64,000 nucleotides of DNA from Cryptomeria japonica (lineage: Eukaryota > Streptophyta > Pinopsida > Cupressales > Cupressaceae), in assembly GCF_030272615.1 (NCBI RefSeq), contig NC_081410.1, positions 116,137,140 through 116,201,139 on the forward strand. Reading direction: 5' to 3'. The translations under genes and the position numbers were made by a program. Shown here in pieces: positions 55,901 through 60,200 of the stretch (its first letter is position 1; the number at the start of each line of letters is the position of its first letter). A model generated the notes under the pieces. It saw only the letters and a list, made by a program, of their open reading frames with translations. It made no database searches and was not told where the DNA came from.

Positions 55901-57197
55901 TTTAATTTATTTTGAATATATGTGTGTACGGACATACCCGTACTTGTACTCGAGGAAAAAAAATTGTCGTACCCGAGAATCTGTACCCGTACCCAAATCG
56001 GTAACCTAGATAACCTCTCATGACACAACAACAAAGGTCCCAATCAAGTCCTATCTTGCATAAAACACTCAAATGTCCCCTCTCTGAAATATAATTTCAT
56101 AATAAATGATTAGATAGATTAGTAAAATAAGGTATGTCTTCAGTATTTCTGATATGTGGCAATGGTCTTGAGAAAGCTCCTTGTATTATCTTTATAAATG
56201 ATAACAACATTAAAGCCCGCAATATTATTCGTTGAATATCAATACTGATCATAGGTTAGTAACCAGTTGACTAAGACACACATGATCATGACTCTAACAT
56301 TGATTACATTGATCACATACGGTCAACATAACCAGTGTTAGATACATAATCTGATATATACAAGAAGCCATTCCAATATCAGCACCAAGACAACAGGGAA
56401 AATTAGATATTGAGACACTAAATACAAGGATGGTGCACATATACGTGTATCTATTCATGCAGTATCAAGGAGGACACCATAAGTTGGATTGATCTCACTA
56501 ATGTGGCTTAGGAAATATCCATTCTTTATCCATAATAACAGATTTGATGGACACGTCAAGGGTTCTGTAATAAGACTTTAGTATAATAACCAGATCGGAC
56601 AACAGTCGTCATTGCCATGTAACCATGAGTATCATTCCCGAATGATCAAATGATGAAGAGATCAATCAGGTTAAGATGATTGATCAAATATTTTACATAA
56701 TGCCAATATCCGTCAAGGATACAAGTCATCTCAAGCACCTCGATATATGATAAACAAACAATAATCTGCCTTTCATTGATATCCAGTCATTAACAAAGGA
56801 TACAGTTATTAACCTACCATTGATTTGGATATTAATATTAATGAAAGTGTGTAATGTTTTAACGTGATAGGGATGCGATTATCATAAGAATAATCCGATT
56901 AGACATACAAAGTCAAATCAACAACTAATTGCTGCGATTAGTAAGTATTATCACCAAAAGGTATAAGACATGACTCCTCATTCCTAAACGCATGGTATAA
57001 GAAGGTATTCACAATCTCCCGATCCATGATCGATGAGAGCTGGAAGAGATCATAAGGGCATATACATACCTGGTGCTCAGCAAGGAGACAAATGATATTT
57101 TACTGATAAATATTGTGTGGCAGCCAACAGGGTGTCCTGTAACTTATTTAAGCATTAATAATGAGAATAATATAGCAAACTGCATTCATTATGAATT

Positions 57198-57228
<31 letters not shown>

Positions 57229-60200
57229 ATATCAGCCAACAGGGTGTCCTGTAACTTATTTAAGCATTAATAATGAGAATAATATAGCAAACTGCATTCA
57301 TTGTGAATTCATTCTATATATATATATATAACATTTACATTCTTATACATTAAGAATTGTTATATGGTAGCCTAATCTTTAATCTTTCCTATTACCCCTA
57401 AGAAGGATTGAATGTGGGAATGTTAGGGAGAGGCAGTATTAATACTTCACAAGAGGTAAGTCCTACGGTGGAATGGGCAATGCTACATCATACAAGGGCA
57501 ATAGATAAGACCTGCAGTGGAATAGGCATGTGTTACATCATACAAAGGCACTATTTGTGAAGGATAGTTTCTAGTGCCCTAACATAGTTATTCCCCATCC
57601 TTGTAGGGTTGAAGATTAGGTTAGAGGTAGGGATTGGGGCTTAAGTATAGTAACTGTCAAATGTATTATGAATCATAATTGTTCCTTAGTTTTAATAATC
57701 TGATTTAAGACATAATATTGCATTGTGATGTATGTTAACCATTGGGAATTGACAGCCTCCCAGTAGGGGACATTACAAACACTTTGATCCAATCCATGTA
57801 GGCCATTATAGGTCCATTGGTTAGCCTTTTTTGAAATATTGAAAGGTATTATGTTGCTCCTCTTTCCAAGTGAAGAACATTCCCTCACTAACCAAGAAGC
57901 GGGTGGTAAGACATTTGTGCAAAGTTCTTCATATGGCCAAGGAATTCATAATACCCATGTTCGAGAAAGTTTAAATTTTGAACTATATATTATATCTTGT
58001 CTAAATTTATAATCAACCCAACTCAAACTATATGACCCAAAAGCTCATTCCTTCTTATCATGAGCCATTATCATTTCTTGTGCTATTGAAGAGGATACCC
58101 TTTAAGTTTTTAACTACCAAGGATCACATGGTATTTTGTGTGAAAGCAAACTAAAGCAAAACGAGCCTAGCTTTAAGTCTGCACAAGTGCAATGATATGT
58201 GAATATGAATCTAAGACAACTTCCTAATAGATGCAAGACAAGCAAAGTTTTTCCTTTTGTTATTTCTATACTGACAAACCAAGTTCACGAGTGATATGCA
58301 AAAGCTATTTCAAGAGAAGCAACACACCACCAACTAAAGAGCAACAAATAATGCATAATCTGTATTCTTATTTTAAAGTCTAATAATTAATTTTCACTTT
58401 CCTTCTAAATTAACATCAAGTAAATTTAACTTAAATAGGAAACTGCACTCAACATAGTCAAAATCATAATCCTCACTTTCCTCCTACCTGATGGGCTCGC
58501 TTAAAAACCACGATGTCATGTCCAGTAGCAGCAAATGTAAAATCACGCCAAGATGCTAGTGCTCTAATCTTTTTCCCCAATTCAGGTCCTGCATCATAAC
58601 AAAGCAATATACAATCAGACCATTTGCCAAATTTGATTTAAAAAACGTATACTTGTGCATTGCACCCTCTAAAAATATAAAAACTTGTATTACAAGGAAA
58701 AGTATGTTGGAAAATACTATAATGTAGACATCTAATGCCAAATATCTATCAGGCAATAAAAATTTGAACATCTATTAGCTTTACCCATAAGCAGTTGACT
58801 GGAATAAAATTCTTGAAACATTATCAACGTAGCATATTTTATCCTTCCATGAAGAGTTCGTGTTTAATCAAGTGGAATATGAACAAAATGCACTTTTACT
58901 TGAGCGAGGTACAGAATAACAACCATTTAATTAGAACCAAATCTAATCATCCAAATAATTTGAGGAAATTATATTTAGACATTGCCTGGACATTCTTAAC
59001 TTTTTTGGAAACTTTGATTCATATTGCATTGTGGATAACTAACTTCGATTTTAACATATTCAACAGGTATCCAGACTCATTTGGATAATGTAGATGAACT
59101 TTTTAAGGGAAATAAAAAGTTGACAAATGGCGAGAATGTATCACATTCTGCTGCTATTTTTTGCATATATAATAGTCACTAAAATACTGTCGATAGGAAT
59201 CCAGAACTTACAGCTAGAAGAAATAATGCATAGAGCAAAGTAAGCATACTTTGTAAGGCTTGCTGCGAAATTGGAATGTTATATTTGTTAGAGGCAGGTG
59301 ACTTGGCCTACTCAGTGCTTGGCATACTCGTACTAAGTATATACATATTCACGGATATTGAAAATATGGTCAGTATCCACTGTGGCAATTGCTGAAAGGC
59401 ATATTAATAGATTGACTAAGCAGGAAAAAATATACTGTTTACTGAGACTCAAATTGTCAATACTCAAATTTACTGACTATGGCAAGTATAAGATAGAACA
59501 CTCAATCAAATGCCACACTCAGAATGCTCAAAAAATTTGGTAAAATTTAGGATTTTAGCCATTGAGAAGCAAGAAAGATATGCTGTTTACTGGGTCTCAA
59601 ATTGTCAATACTCGAATTTACTGATTATGGCAAGTATAAGATAGAACACTCAATCAAAGGACACACTCAGAATGCTCAAAAAACTTGGTAAAATTTAGGA
59701 ATTTAGCCACTGAGCTAGTTACCATATGGGTGCAGTTTCCTAGTAAAGTAGTGAATTCTTGCAAAAAAACATTGATAGCATTGGATCAGAGGCCCATCGA
59801 GATGAATGGATTCTTGTAAAAGAAGAGTAGCAACGGATCAGAGGTCCATCAAAATGAATAAATTCTTGTTAAAATTTGGTAACATTGGAACAGAGGTTCA
59901 TCAGAATGAAGGAATTCTTGTTAAAAATTAGTAGCATTAGATCAGAGGTCCATAAAAAATAATTAAATAAGCAAATGCATATTTTGATAGGATGTAAACA
60001 GGCAAGTCAATTTTGGTCTCCTGGCCTACAATCTTTCATGGATGAGAACTACTTCAATTGTTGCGCATCAACTAATTTTCAAGCAAATCATATTGGCAGG
60101 TATAATGGCCAGGAGCATCATCCTTTGCAAATTAGTGCCAGTTTTGATGATTTAAATATTTTTGTATAAGGCACATTAAGTGATAGACAAAATGCCTTAG

